Shown piece after piece: positions 44,335 through 55,842 of a stretch of 64,000 nucleotides of DNA. The DNA is from Nemertoderma westbladi (taxonomy: Eukaryota; Xenacoelomorpha; Nemertodermatida; Nemertodermatidae). Within the stretch, counting starts at the first letter, position 1. Every line of letters begins with the position of its first letter. Location: NCBI GenBank assembly GCA_032718475.1, contig JAUCBJ010008009.1, positions 62,001-126,000 on the forward strand, written 5' to 3'. Below the pieces are notes generated by a model. The model saw only the letters and a list, made by a program, of their open reading frames with translations, made no database searches and had not been told where the DNA came from. The translations under genes and the position numbers were made by a program.

Positions 44335-44709
44335 ACATGAAGGTATCCGTATTGTTTGGTTCCACAATTACTCCCAAGGTTAAACACTCATGAATTACGT
44401 CGAAACCTTTTCTTCACTCTCCAAGTACAAACCAGACCCGTATTGCTGATTGGGATACAATTGCAACTTGCCTGACCACGTATCAACCATGGACATATGT
44501 ACTAATAAGAAAGTAAAAGTCCTTCACAAATATGTAGTATATTAATCAGGAAAACTTATACGACGACCGCTAAAGTGTTAGAAATTATTATAAAAAACAG
44601 AAATGATAAGACTTAAAATAAAAAAAATATACATTGTAGTGTAAGACTGTAGTTTAAATTAATAACGAGTTGAATTTTATAAATAAGGAACTTAAACAGT
44701 GCAAATCAG
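44335..44709. other. Spacer between tRNA-Phe and ribozyme repeats
   Basis: AT-rich; the last part may continue the ribozyme repeat array at low similarity. No other feature. Confidence 0.35.
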
Positions 44710-44779
44710 AATATAATATTTAATACGATTTTGTTCTGAAATGGTGAAAATGATATAACCGCGCGAGGGGTGAACCAAG

Positions 44780-44826
44780 TGATCTATAAGCGCGTTTCAG
44801 CCTATTCGATTCATCAGCAGCGCTAA
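44780..44826 (-). ncRNA. Decayed hammerhead motif (array unit)
   Basis: The minus strand has GTTAGCGCTG, an exact CTGATGA (44817-44811), ATCGAATAGGCT, GAAA, CGCGCTTA and TAGATCAC. Core blocks survive, but stem I and stem II no longer pair, so it is probably inactive. Its existence fixes the tandem register. Confidence 0.5.
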
Positions 44827-45109
44827 CCTATCCAGTTCAGCCACTGACCCTTCTCTCCCACTTCTATTGAACATGTAGTCTTAATTTGCATATCCTACCG
44901 TTTCTCTAACAGCGGACCTACCAGCCTCAAGTATGTTAGAGTGAAACAGGAGGAAAGTACAAATAAATAAATAATCAGCTCGAGTATTGCTGCCAGGTGA
45001 TATTAAATAAATAAATTGGAGTTGAGCTGTTGCAACGTTAATTAAAGGTCTAATATCATGGTTTTGTTCAAATGGAAAAAATAAGAAAGCGCGTCACCGG
45101 GGGTTGAAC

Positions 45110-45157
45110 CAGCGCTATACGTACATTTCGGTCTAACAGGCCTCATCAGTAACGCTG
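45110..45157 (-). ncRNA. Minimal type I hammerhead ribozyme (array unit)
   Basis: Reading the minus strand: stem I CAGCGTTA (45157-45150) pairs with TAGCGCTG (45117-45110) at all eight positions, one as G-U. CTGATGA follows, then stem II GGCCT-GTT-AGACC with one mismatch, GAAA, a two-pair stem III with GTAC loop, and GTA as cleavage triplet (cleavage between 45118 and 45117). Relative to the copy at 41452, position 2 of stem I is re-paired and position 6 is C-G there versus U-G here. Structure is thus kept while sequence changes. Confidence 0.8.
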
Positions 45158-45390
45158 ACACTCACACTCCCGCCTAATCCACTTCTATTGAACGGGCAGT
45201 CTTAAGTTGCATATATTCTATCTCTAACAGCGGACCTAACGGCCTCAAGTATGCTAAAGTGAAACAGGAGGGAAGTACAAATAAATAATATGCAGCTCGA
45301 GTATTGCTACCAGATGATATTAATTAAATGATTTGGAGTTGAGCTAATTTGTAACTGTAATAAATGTTATTTATTAATATGATTTTGAGT

Positions 45391-45954
45391 TTCTATGTAT
45401 CAACCAACCAAGTTTCAATCGGTCACATAATGATAGCCATGGCCATTGGATGATACCAACCAGACAAGCACTCCCTTTATCACTACGATTTCCACCGACA
45501 AAATAAAGAAAGGGACAAAACTAGCTATGCTAACTAACTACTTATTTGTAAATCTTTTGTGGTAGAAACTCATAAATGTAAAATGAACCTTCCCATAACC
45601 ATACTATATCCTAAAAAAGTTTTCAAATATATGTTTTACTGATGCAATTAATTATTTAATAAAATATTGTTTTACACAATGATTAACATTATATTAAACC
45701 ATATTCGTAAGTATGAGGTTGAGATATGATGTAAATTGTTACACACTCATATACCACCACAACAAACTCACCTATATGAAATACTCGCTCACACTCGCAT
45801 CGCTCAATACCAAAAGCTACTTATTTTTAATCTCAATTCATTATTCAACATGGTATAGATACTCATAGTAACGAGCTAATTAGAATTCAACAGAATCCAT
45901 TTGTAGAATTCAACAATTAACTAAACGCTACCAACAGTATAAGTACACATTTGG
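45391..45954. other. No gene seen
   Basis: AT-rich, only short frames. Confidence 0.35.
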
Positions 45955-46382
45955 CCTATGCTAAACGTGTGCTGTGTATTGGATTCTTCAATGTGGGTGA
46001 CGACAGCCACAACCATGGTGAAGATCTTGGGTTCACACTACAAACAGAACATGGAACAAGCAGATATATATACCTCTCAAATAAACACTACAAACAGAAC
46101 ATAGAACAAGCAGATATATATACCTCTCAAATAAACAAGGTAACAGACGCCGCCTTTGCAGTGACATCGCCCTAACTTTCATACATTGAATGAACAATGT
46201 GGAAAGGCCTACTACAGAGATGAGATTGCATGTAAATGCTACTAAAATCGAAGACTTAAAATATTGATAGAAGCTTAACCACCATATATAATAATCAACT
46301 GATGAACGTTTATGATCTTCAGTACCTAGGGTCATGGATGGAGTGGAGTGCAACATAAGAGACAGTTATGAAGAATATTTGA
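45955..46382 (+). pseudogene. LINE family A remnant, left half of a split copy
   Basis: GGTGAAGATCTTGGGTTCAC, AGATGAGATTGCATGTAAATGC and CAGTACCTAGGGTCATGGAT match the family A sequence at 4695-4985 in order. A 50-bp tandem duplication (46036-46135, starting CACTACAAACAGAACAT) has arisen inside it. Homology stops at about 46382 and resumes at 51779, on the other side of a younger LINE. Confidence 0.7.
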
Positions 46383-46874
46383 AGTTTGGAAGAATTTTTT
46401 TATTTATTTAATGAACTATTTACTACACAATATAATCAAATTGATACAGTATTTCATATAATTGAGTAAGTTAAGTTTCGGGTACATAAATGATTATATA
46501 ATGTAGACGGAGGCTTGTCGGGTAGGCCCATTACACAAACCCCCGTGTACATTTGTAAATAAGTAGGTATATCATTGTAATTAAGTAGGTAGGGCCTAAC
46601 ACTAAATAAGCGCTACTGTAAATACGTATGTTGCACTGTAAATATGTTAACAACTCATGAAAAACAACTATTGGTAATACAGTAGGTAAATAAATCATGC
46701 AGGATGCAGTCTAAAAAGGGAAACATTTCAGTATACAATATAACATAGTAAATTGAATATAACGAAGCGGAAGGTCCAAACTACAGTACTTAGATTACAT
46801 AATTTATATGATTAAGGTGCAAAATTATAGAGTTTTATCAATAATTAATTACAGTTGGATATTTCTTAGTTTGA

Positions 46875-49800
46875 TTAGGCTTCAATAGAACGCATATCTG
46901 CCAGATATGAATGTAATTTATATTTGAAGATTATAATAGATTGTGCCTGCCGCACAGTTTCGGGGACTCCATTCCAGACTTCCGGGGCCCTGACTTTGAT
47001 GGATTGTTTGGCAATCTGTAATCTTGTACGGGGTACAGTACATTGTCCGTTAGTAGCATTTCTTGTAAGGTGATTGTGCGTGGTAGATGTGAGTGTAAGT
47101 AGTGTTGGTAGGATGTTTGGTGGTAGTAATTTATGTAAGTAGTTATAGCAAAGTATCGCGACTTGTTTTTTTAAGATTGAAGTAATAGTGAGTGGTCGGA
47201 AGTCTATGTTTCCTCTAGACTGCACAGTTTTTATGGCCCTGTTTTGTAAACTCTGTAGTGATTTTATTGTGGTTGTAGGGTTTTCCATGGATTTTCTGTT
47301 TTTCCTCCTCCGTCGGTAGTGATTTCTGTATTGGTTTGTGGAAGTATTTGATTCTGACTTGTATGATGTAGCTGCCCAGACAGCATTGCAGTACTGTAAA
47401 TATGGGTCGATCATCGTATGGTAGAGTAGTTTTAGTGCGTGTGGTGAAATGAAGTTTTTTATTTTGTTAATTATCCCTAAGTTACGACTAATTTTGTGTC
47501 GTATATGTTCCCGGTGGTGTTTCCAGGTAAGATGTTCATCTATGTAAAGTCCAAGAAATTTTATCGATTGTTTTCTTTTTAATTCAACATTGTTAATAAT
47601 TACTTTTCCTTCACTGTTGATTTTGGGTGATCTATTGTGAGTGTGGAAAATGATATAGTTCGTTTTCCCAGTGTGGAGAGAGAGTCGATTTAATTGAAAC
47701 CACTTAGCTAATTTGGTAAGTTCAGCATTAATATCTGTGATTAATTGATTTATGTCTTTGCCAGCTTTAAATAGATTGGTGTCGTCGGCAAATAAGATAA
47801 GTTTTGATGAAGTAGAGAAGTTAGTAATGTCATTACAGTATATGATAAATAGGAGGGGACTCAACAACGAACCTTGTGGCAAGCCTATTATAATTGGTAG
47901 TAATTTCGATTTTCCAGAGCCTACTGTGACGTACTGCAATCGGTTAGAAAGATAGCCAAAGTAGTACAGTATCTGTGATCCCGTAGCGTTCTAGTTTTTG
48001 TATTAGTATTTTGTGATTAACTGTGTCGAACGCCTTGGATAGATCTAATGACACACCAATCATGTATTCCCCATTGTCCAAAGCGTCTGTTATGTGCTCC
48101 AGTAGTGTAAGAAGTGCGTGTTGGGTTGAGTGTTTGATTCTGAAACCAAATTGTGCTGTATTGAGTAACGCATGTTTCATAAGGTAATCTGTGAGCTCAA
48201 TGTGAACAATCTTTTCGAGAATTTTAGAAAAGTACGCTAGAACTGATATGGGTCTATAATTTATTGGGAATGTTGGATTTTCTGACTTAAAGACTGGTGT
48301 GATTCGGGATACTTTCATTTTATTTGGAAATTGACCACTTATTAGTGAGATATTAGCAATATGGGATAAGGGTTCAGCTATAAGTGACATAGTTGGGTGA
48401 ACTGCGGTTGCTGTGATATCATCGTAACCGGGGCTTGTCCGTTTATTGAGACCATTTGCTATGGTTCATTATATCCTCAGGAGTTACAGTATTAAACGTT
48501 TTTAATTTGTCAGTTGGTGGGGTGGGTAAGTAATCTAACGGTGAGCCCTCTGTTGGTGGTATGAGTTTGTCTAGTTTTGTTCCTACAGTTTGATAGTGTG
48601 TATTAAAGCAATTTGCGATATCTGTGGGGTCACTGTAAGTCCGATTTCCATCAGTTAATAGTGTAGGAGAAGAGGATTTAGGTTGTCTATGGAGTAGGTT
48701 ACTTATGTGCCGCCAAATAGATTGTATATTTTGTTTTTTAAAGTCTAAGGCCTCACTGTAGTAGTCCTTTTTAGCTGTTCGGAGTAGGGCGTCCAGTGCA
48801 TTCCTATACCTTTTGAATATTTTTAGTTTCTCCTCTGTAGGTTGCCGTATATAGTTTCCAAACAATCTTTCTCGTTTTCTGATTGCTCTATGCAGGCTAT
48901 CTGTTAGCCATGGTTTAGTACTATTCCGTAGTTTGATGCGTTCTAATGGAAAGTGAGTGTTGTAGTGTTTCTGATATTGGTCTAGAAATGTATTATATGC
49001 AATGTCAGCAGTTGTCTTGGAGTAAGTTGCAGTCCAATCAGCAGTAATGAGACTGGTTCTAAAGGCTTGTTGTTTTGCCTTGTCATTGATTTTTCGTCGT
49101 AGTATAAATTTTGGTTTAGTGTTTTGATTAGAAACTATATCAGTTAATAGGAATATTGGTAAGTGGTCGGAGATGGAGGCCATTAGTATACCAGATTTCA
49201 TATTAGTTGTATCTGAATTTGTGAAGATATTATCAATTAATGTCGCTGAGTGATCTGTAATGCGAGTAGGTTTGGATATTGTATGTGAGTAGTTTAAGGA
49301 AGTAATAAAGTTGAAAAAATCGGCACTGTATTGGCTGGAATTTGTTTTCAGTAGATCAATGTTATAATCTCTTAACAAGAAACATGGTTTGCTCTCTGTA
49401 TTTATTTTATCGAGTATTGGGTTTAAGGCCTCAATTCCTTTCTGAACATTGGTACCTGGTGGACGGTATATAGTTCCGATAATCACGTTTTTTGTTTTGG
49501 TTTGAGGAATTTCAATAAATATTGTTTCAATAGGGCTATCGGATTTATAATGCAAGTCTTTTCTGATAAATGCTGAGAGGTTGCTATGTACATATACGGC
49601 TACACCACCACCATCTCTATTTTTCCTAGGCTGCGAAAACATGTTGTAATTTGGTATTGAAAACATTGATTTATCCTGAGAATTATTTAACCATGTTTCG
49701 GATATGGCAATGACCGAAAAAGTTGTTTTAAGAGAGTTCAGGAGATTTTCTACTTTTTCAAAGTTTGCAGACAAACTACGTGCATTAAAATGGATGAGTG

Positions 49801-50287
49801 ATAACTTTGATGGTAGCGTTGCAAAGTTGTGGTTATAGTCGTCTGTGAAGTTGTATGTACAATTACGTAGGTGGGAAGTGTCTGTGGGTATGAATACATC
49901 GGCATTGTAATCGTTATCGAATTCACTGTCCTTGGATTTTGTGGTATGTGGGGTGTCAACTTTTTCGAAGTATTGTTTGTCAAGGCAGGTAATGTCAATG
50001 AACTCTGGTATGCGGTAGTCTCGCATGGTAATAGAAAATTCATTTTCATCAGTGATGTGTTGGAATGGTAGTATGTCAGCTAAACAATCAGGGCAGAACC
50101 AGGGAAGGCTAGACTGTGTCAAATGTTCGTAATCTCTTTTGATCAATTTTGCAGATATACACCTAAGATGCCACCATTGATTACAGGAGTCACAATACAC
50201 AGCGCGGTGTGTATCACAAACCTTTTTCTTGCAGGATTTACAAGGAAAAAATGAGTTATTATTACTATATCTGTGGGTAGTAGCCAT
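46875..50287 (-). pseudogene. CR1/L2-like LINE ORF2: PHD-type zinc finger, endonuclease, reverse transcriptase
   Basis: Residues about 10-70 hold a Cys4-His-Cys3 PHD-type finger (CKSCKKKVCD, YCDSCNQWWHLRC, WFCPDC). An APE endonuclease follows from about residue 163 (LIHFNARSL, AISETWL, GTIYRPPG, LIDNIFTN, SDHLPIF). Its GDFN block reads RDYN, so the Gly is changed while Asp and Asn remain. The RT (about 48390-47300) has NYRPISVL, QFGFR, LDLSKAFDTVNH, GLPQGSLLSP and FADDT, so both catalytic aspartate blocks are intact. Frameshifts at about 48440 (before TSPGYDDI) and about 47945 (before LSNRLQYV) split it. The C-terminus has the usual RNRAIK and PEVWNGVP blocks. The enzyme would drive target-primed retrotransposition. 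Confidence 0.88.
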
Positions 50288-50365
50288 TGAAATAAAATAT
50301 CCTCTGGTTAATAATTAGCAGTCCAGAAAGATGTATGTGGTTATAGTAATCTATTATGTACTGTA

Positions 50366-51664
50366 TTAATTATAAAATAAAGCATTATTATGATTAGTAA
50401 GCGGAGGGGGGGCAGACCAGTAAGGCCTTAGAATGGGGTTACATTGCATTGGATTTGGATGAGGAGTGGAGAATCGAGGTTGTGGGTTGTAAGCACCATC
50501 CGGTGTAAATCCATCTACATTGAAGCTATTGTAGGTATGTGTAGGCTTGTGGTGGTCAATAATTGGCGATTGGACTCCGGGTATAAACGGCGATGGAGGT
50601 GCGAACCGGTAGCCAGGTTGTTGTGGTCTGGCACACCATGGCTGGGGGGTTGTGGTTCGGCCCTGGGGGTGGCGACTCAGCGGGGTTAGGCCCGGAGTAG
50701 GAGCCGCTGCTGCACTTTCTAGTCGCTGTAAATCCGCAGTTGAACGGATGACACTAACGCGTTCTCCCACTGCCTTACGAAGATATGTGGTACCCTGTCG
50801 AGTCCAACAGAATCGGTAGTTGAGCCGTTTTTTAAACGCGAGTGCAGCCATAAAGATCTTCTTGTGGCTGTCGGTTAGGTCCTCATTTATGAAAACCTTA
50901 GAGCCACTCAGCCCGGCTGGTAGTGTTACCGATTCCGTACTTAATTTTTTCCGATTCACTAGGTAGTTATTCCTAATTTTGCGGTTGGTGAATCGACATA
51001 TGACAACGCGACTACCGGTACGGGTCGTTTTCTCACCATCACTCGGTCCATTAACAGGGGGACCTATCCGATGACAAGCTTCGATACTGTCTGGTGAGAC
51101 TTGTAGTCCTAACTTGCTTCCTATATCAGCCACAACTTCTTCTAATCTATCTCCTTCGATTTTATCCGGGATTCCACTAATTATTACGTTGTTGTTCCTA
51201 GAGTATTGCTCCAATTTACATACATTAGCAGAGAGTGATGAAACGGTGTTTTCTAGGTCGGTAATTTTCAGTTTCAAGGACTCGTTTTCAGCGGACAGAT
51301 TAATAACAGTGCTTTAAAATTCATCATACTTTGTAGAGAGGAATTGTTGGCTCCGTTCAATCTCTTCCAGTTTAATATTTATGTTATTTAGACTAGATGT
51401 GAGCGGGTTTCTTATTGATGCAATCTCGTTGTGGATGTACTCTTTTAAGGATGCTATCTGAGTGAGTTCATTTGATGTGCTACTAGTACCTCTATCGGTA
51501 TGATTGAGTCGGCCAATATGAACCATGGTATCATCGGTGTCGGTTCCACTAGTTACGTCATCGCTGTTATCAGCATTCCCATTCTGTGACAGTGAGTCGC
51601 TGCCAATATCCATAGTAGCAATGGGTGTACGTTTGTTGTTCTTCCTTCGTTTTCCACCGCCCAT
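50366..51664 (-). pseudogene. CR1/L2-like LINE ORF1: coiled coil plus RRM-like RNA-binding protein
   Basis: The product is about 430 residues, interrupted by one in-frame TAA (51316-51314). The basic N-terminus (GGGKRRKNNKR) precedes a Ser/Asp-rich region and a coiled coil crossing the stop (LKITDLENTVSSLSANVCKL). An L1-ORF1p-like domain follows: EQYSRNNNVIISGIP, IEACHRIGP, VVICRFTNRKIRNNYL and KVFINEDLT. A Pro-rich C-terminus ends the frame. In relatives this protein coats the element RNA. Apart from the single nonsense change it is intact. Confidence 0.8.
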
Positions 51665-51778
51665 TATTGTAATAAAGTGCTTTCAGTAATTAATTTATCC
51701 AGTCAGCAGTAGGCCTGGGACCTACTCTAGTGGTACCGGTATCTACCAGTACTGGTGGATATTTTGATGGAGCATGGG

Positions 51779-52060
51779 TGGGTTGTGTAGCTGTAGCTCT
51801 ATAAAAAAAGGGATACCGTCTGGAAATCAGACCTTTACCGTCTCCTGTAAATTTGAGGTCGTATACCACATCTTCTTTTCTTGCAACCTACACAAATTAG
51901 GTGTTCCCGTGGATCACCATGTATGTATGACATATTATATAGTCCAACTTGAAAGGGATACTGGTTTAGGGGGTAAACAAAATTGGACAATCATGAAGAT
52001 TCTGTTGATGGATGAAAATCCGATTCAATTTGACTGATTTCTGGTAGATGTGGGGTAATA
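51779..52060 (+). pseudogene. LINE family A remnant, right half of the split copy
   Basis: GTAGCTCTATAAAAAAAGGGATACC and TCTGGAAATCAGACC (first 20 bases of each comparable) parallel GTAGCACTATCAAAAATGGA and TCTGGAAATCAGATC of family A. Further on, CAACTTGAAAGGGATACTGG matches the family A end at 5386. A stretch between these blocks has been deleted. Confidence 0.65.
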
Positions 52061-52289
52061 TAGACCATGTAGCATACTATTAATTAATATTGCATTATAA
52101 ATTTGAATCTGAAATCATCAATTGTTTTTTTTGTATTATGCAGATTGCACAGGTGCAGACGCACATGCCCAATGGAGAATGCAGAATGTGCAATGTTTAA
52201 CTTTCTTTCTAATATTATTAAATTTCTTTCTAGAGTTATGAGAATCAAGCATGCTGCCTCGAGTTTTTCAGAGGTCTTTTGGAATAGTA

Positions 52290-54596
52290 ACATCGGCACA
52301 TTGGGTGTGGGAAGTGCTACTAATAGTTGGAACATCGGCACATTTGGTGTGGGAAGTGCTACTAATAGTTGGAACATCGGCATATTGGGTGTGGGAAGTG
52401 CTAATAGTAGTTGGAACATCGGCACATTGGGTGTGGAAAGTGCTACTAATAGTTGGAACATCGGCACATTTGGTGTGGAAAGTGCTACTAATAGTTGGAA
52501 CATCGGCACATTTGGTGTGGGAAGTGCTACTAATAGTTGGAACATCGGCACATTGGGTGTGGGAAGTGCTACTAATAGTTGGAACATCGGCACATTGGGT
52601 GTGGGAAGTGCTAATAGTAGTTGGAACATCGGCACATTGGGTGTGGAAAGTGCTACTAATAGTTGGAACATCGGCACATTTGGTGTGGGAAATGCTACTA
52701 ATAGTTGGAACATCGGCACATTTGGTGTGGGAAGTGCTACTAATAGTTGGAACATCGGCACATTGGGTGTGGGAAGTGCTAATAATAGTTGGAACATCGG
52801 CACATTGGGTGTGGGAAGTGCTACTAATAGTTGGAACATCGGCATATTGGGTGTGGGAAGTGCTAATAGTAGTTGGAACATCGGCACATTGGGTGTGGAA
52901 AGTGCTACTAATAGTTGGAACATCGGCACATTTGGTGTGGGAAGTGCTACTAATAGTTGGAACATCGGCACATTGGGTGTGGGAAGTGCTACTAATAGTT
53001 GGAACATCGGCACATTGGGTGTGGAAAGTGCTACTAATAGTTGGAACATCGGCACATTTGGTGTGGGAAGTGCTACTAATAGTTGGAACATCGGCACATT
53101 GGGTGTGGGAAGTGCTACTAATAGTTGGAACATCGGCACATTGGGTGTGGGAAGTGCTACTAATAGTTGGAACATCGGCACATTTGGTGTGGGAAGTGCT
53201 ACTAATAGTTGGAACATCGGCACATTTGGTGTGGGAAGTGCTACTAATAGTTGGAACATCGGCACATTGGGTGTGGGAAGTGCTACTAATAGTTGGAACA
53301 TCGGCACATTGGGTGTGGGAAGTGCTACTAATAGTTGGAACATCGGCACATTTGGTGTGGAAAGTGCTACTAATAGTTGGAACATCGGCACATTGGGTGT
53401 GGGAAGTGCTACTAATAGTTGGAACATCGGCACATTGGGTGTGGAAAGTGCTACTAATAGTTGGAACATCGGCACATTGGGTGTGGGAAGTGCTACTAAT
53501 AGTTGGAACATCGGCACATTGGGTGTGTGAAGTGCTACTAATAGTTGGAACATCGGCACATTGGGTGTGTGAAGTGCTACTAATAGTTGGAACATCGGCA
53601 CATTGGGTGTGGGAAATGCTACTAATAGTTGGAACATCGGCACATTTGGTGTGGAAAGTGCTACTAATAGTTGGAACATCGGCACATTGGGTGTGGGAAG
53701 TGCTACTAATAGTTGGAACATCGGCACATTGGGTGTGGGAAGTACTAATAGTTGGAACATCGGCACATTGGGTGTGGGAAGTGCTAATAGTAGTTGGAAC
53801 AACGGCACATTGGGTGTGGAAAGTGCTACTAATAGTTGGAACATCGGCACATTTGGTGTGGGAAATGCTACTAATAGTTGGAACATCGGCACATTTGGTG
53901 TGGGAAGTGCTACTAATAGTTGGAACATCGGAACATTGGGTGTGGGAAATGCTACTAATAGTTGGAACATCGGCACATTGGGTGTGGGAAATGCTACTAA
54001 TAGTTGGAACATCGGCAAATTTGGTGTGGGAAGTGCTAATAATAGTTGGAACATCGGCACATTGGGTGTGGGAAGTGCTACTAATAGTTGGAACATCGGC
54101 ACATTGGGTGTGGGAAATGCTACTAATAGTTGGTACATCGGCACATTTGGTGTGGGAAGTGCTACTAATAGTTGGAACATCGGCACATTGGGTGTGGAAA
54201 GTGCTACTAATAGTTGGAACATCGGCATATTTGGTGTGGGAAGTGCTACTAATAGTTGGAACATCGGCACATTGGGTGTGGGAAATGCTACTAATAGTTG
54301 GAACATCGGCACATTGGGTGTGGGAAGTGCTACTAATAGTTGGAACATCGGCACATTGGGTGTGGGAAATGCTACTAATAGTTGGAACATCGGCACATTT
54401 GGTGTGGGAAGTGCTACTAATAGTTGGAACATCGGCACATTGGGTGTGGAAAGTGCTACTAATAGTTGGTACATCGGCACATTTGGTGTGGGAAGTGCTA
54501 CTAATAGTTGGAACATCGGCACATTTGGTGTGGGAAGTGCTACTAATAGTTGGAACATCGGAACATTGGGTGTGGAAAGTGCTACTAATAGTTTAG
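52290..54596. repeat. 42-bp minisatellite, about 55 units, open in frames on both strands
   Basis: The unit ACATCGGCACATTGGGTGTG plus GGAAGTGCTACTAATAGTTGGA is repeated about 55 times with scattered point variants and one 39-bp unit (about 53730-53768). Because 42 is divisible by three, frames stay open. The minus frame (54633-52084) gives 849 residues of a 14-residue repeat (VALPTPNVPMFQLL). One plus frame gives 781 residues (GTSAHWVWEVLLIV) and another is split only by two TGA. No signal peptide, splice site or promoter supports expression, and the frames follow automatically from the repeat, so I call it a repeat rather than a gene. The only length variant is a multiple of three. Confidence 0.9.
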
Positions 54597-55842
54597 TCTG
54601 CCCTAGTATCAAAAATGTTTGAAACCCAACCAACCAGACAAAATTTTCTCCTGTAGAAAAGGACCAGGCTGCCTTCCAGGATAAAACTAGTGCCTAAGGG
54701 GCCATTCAGTCTATCTGTCCATTGGCCCCAGATACCCAGACCACAGCGATGGTTGTACTATTCATGATTGTGTTTGGGGGTTGCTTAAATATTGAGTTTA
54801 ATAATTGAATAATCCTATCTTCACACTTATGCCAAAACTGCATTATAATGTAATATCTATCAGAATAGACTTTGCATACAACAGATATGTCAATGTGAAA
54901 TGATAAAAAATCAATTAACGAGAGTAGTGTCGTCGCACTAGTACTATGATCTAATGCTGCATGACCTAACAGCATGTACCTAAGGCTAATGTGACCTAAT
55001 GCACCCTAACTCCTCTGCTGCTGAGATCCGGTATATTTCAATATGATCAATATATTTCTCGTGCTCTTTGACACGATAAGTTCCTAAAACGGCTTTGAAT
55101 TTCAAAAAGGTTCCAGGTGGTGCTATACTTTGCTTAGTGTTTTGGTTTTCCGGCTAACATAAAATATTTCCCACTAGAACACGGTCCTTCAATGACTTGT
55201 TATTTACGGACATCCACAACTTTTTAATATAGTACAAAAACACAGTGATTTTCTGTTCTTCCCAAATAGTATTGTATATTGCTTCCTTCTGACAAATAAA
55301 ATAGTGTACTGTAACACCGTAGAAAAACCTCTGGGATGAGGAAAAAGGTAGAAACCGGGTGAGGGGTGCTTTGGGTCCGTTAGGATCCAAAGTATAGCCT
55401 CAAATATAATCCAAAATGCAAAGAAAAATACACTATTTTTAGCCGTTTTGTTTTGCTAAAAATACACCGGAAAAATATACAAATAAAGGGCAAATAAATC
55501 TATAAAAGCAATGAAAATATATGGATAAACGTCTTAAACAGCAATGAAAAGTCGTAGAAAGTCTTAATAAATTGTAAAAAGTCGTAATAAACTTGGTGCA
55601 GCTTCATGCTATTGGAACTTGGCGATAGTGCAGAACACCAGGTTACCGTCTGAGTCCAAACAGGGGTGATACCGATTGGACGCAAATGGTTAGCTGCAAT
55701 TTGATCTCAGACCATACAGTTTATCCTGGCGAGCCTGGGATAAACATATAGCCTGCGGACAGTGCACCAGCACTACCGTGAGTGACAGAGCCGAGCCGAT
55801 GGAGACGCTGCCACTTTGCCTACTGGGCTAAATAGTCGGTGT
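54597..55842. other. No gene seen
   Basis: Short frames (54706-54975, 55154-55390, 55500-55685, all minus) lack motifs. The 55640-55840 part is GC-richer and may be a repeat fragment. Confidence 0.35.

Larger units (their letters stand above)
44710..45390 (-). mobile_element. Tandem dimer of a 332-bp hammerhead-ribozyme repeat (retrozyme-like)
   Basis: Two collinear units with a 332-bp offset (CTGATGA complement at 44811-44817 and 45143-45149) share blocks throughout: GCGCG...TTGAACCA, CACTTCTATTGAAC, AACAGCGGACCTA, CCTCAAGTATG, GTGAAACAGGAGG, GCTCGAGTATTGCT and TTGGAGTTGAGCT. Homology runs past both unit ends, so the array is a true head-to-tail multimer of slightly over two units. No protein is encoded. 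Tandem non-coding monomers of this size, each with a type I hammerhead, match the described animal retrozymes, thought to spread via circular RNA using the machinery of other retroelements. Confidence 0.75.
46383..51778 (-). mobile_element. CR1/L2-like LINE, nearly full length, nested in a family A LINE
   Basis: The order on the minus strand is a 5'UTR of about 110 bp (contains a TACCGGTA-type palindrome), ORF1 (51664-50366), a 78-bp gap, ORF2 (50287-46875) and a 3'UTR of about 490 bp. The element sits within a family A copy whose halves (45955-46382 and 51779-52060) are otherwise collinear. One stop in ORF1 and two frameshifts in ORF2 are the only obvious lesions, so the insertion is fairly young. 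Confidence 0.85.

Noticed and set aside
44780-44826. Third functional hammerhead
   Set aside because: Core motifs survive but stems I and II no longer pair; listed only as decayed.
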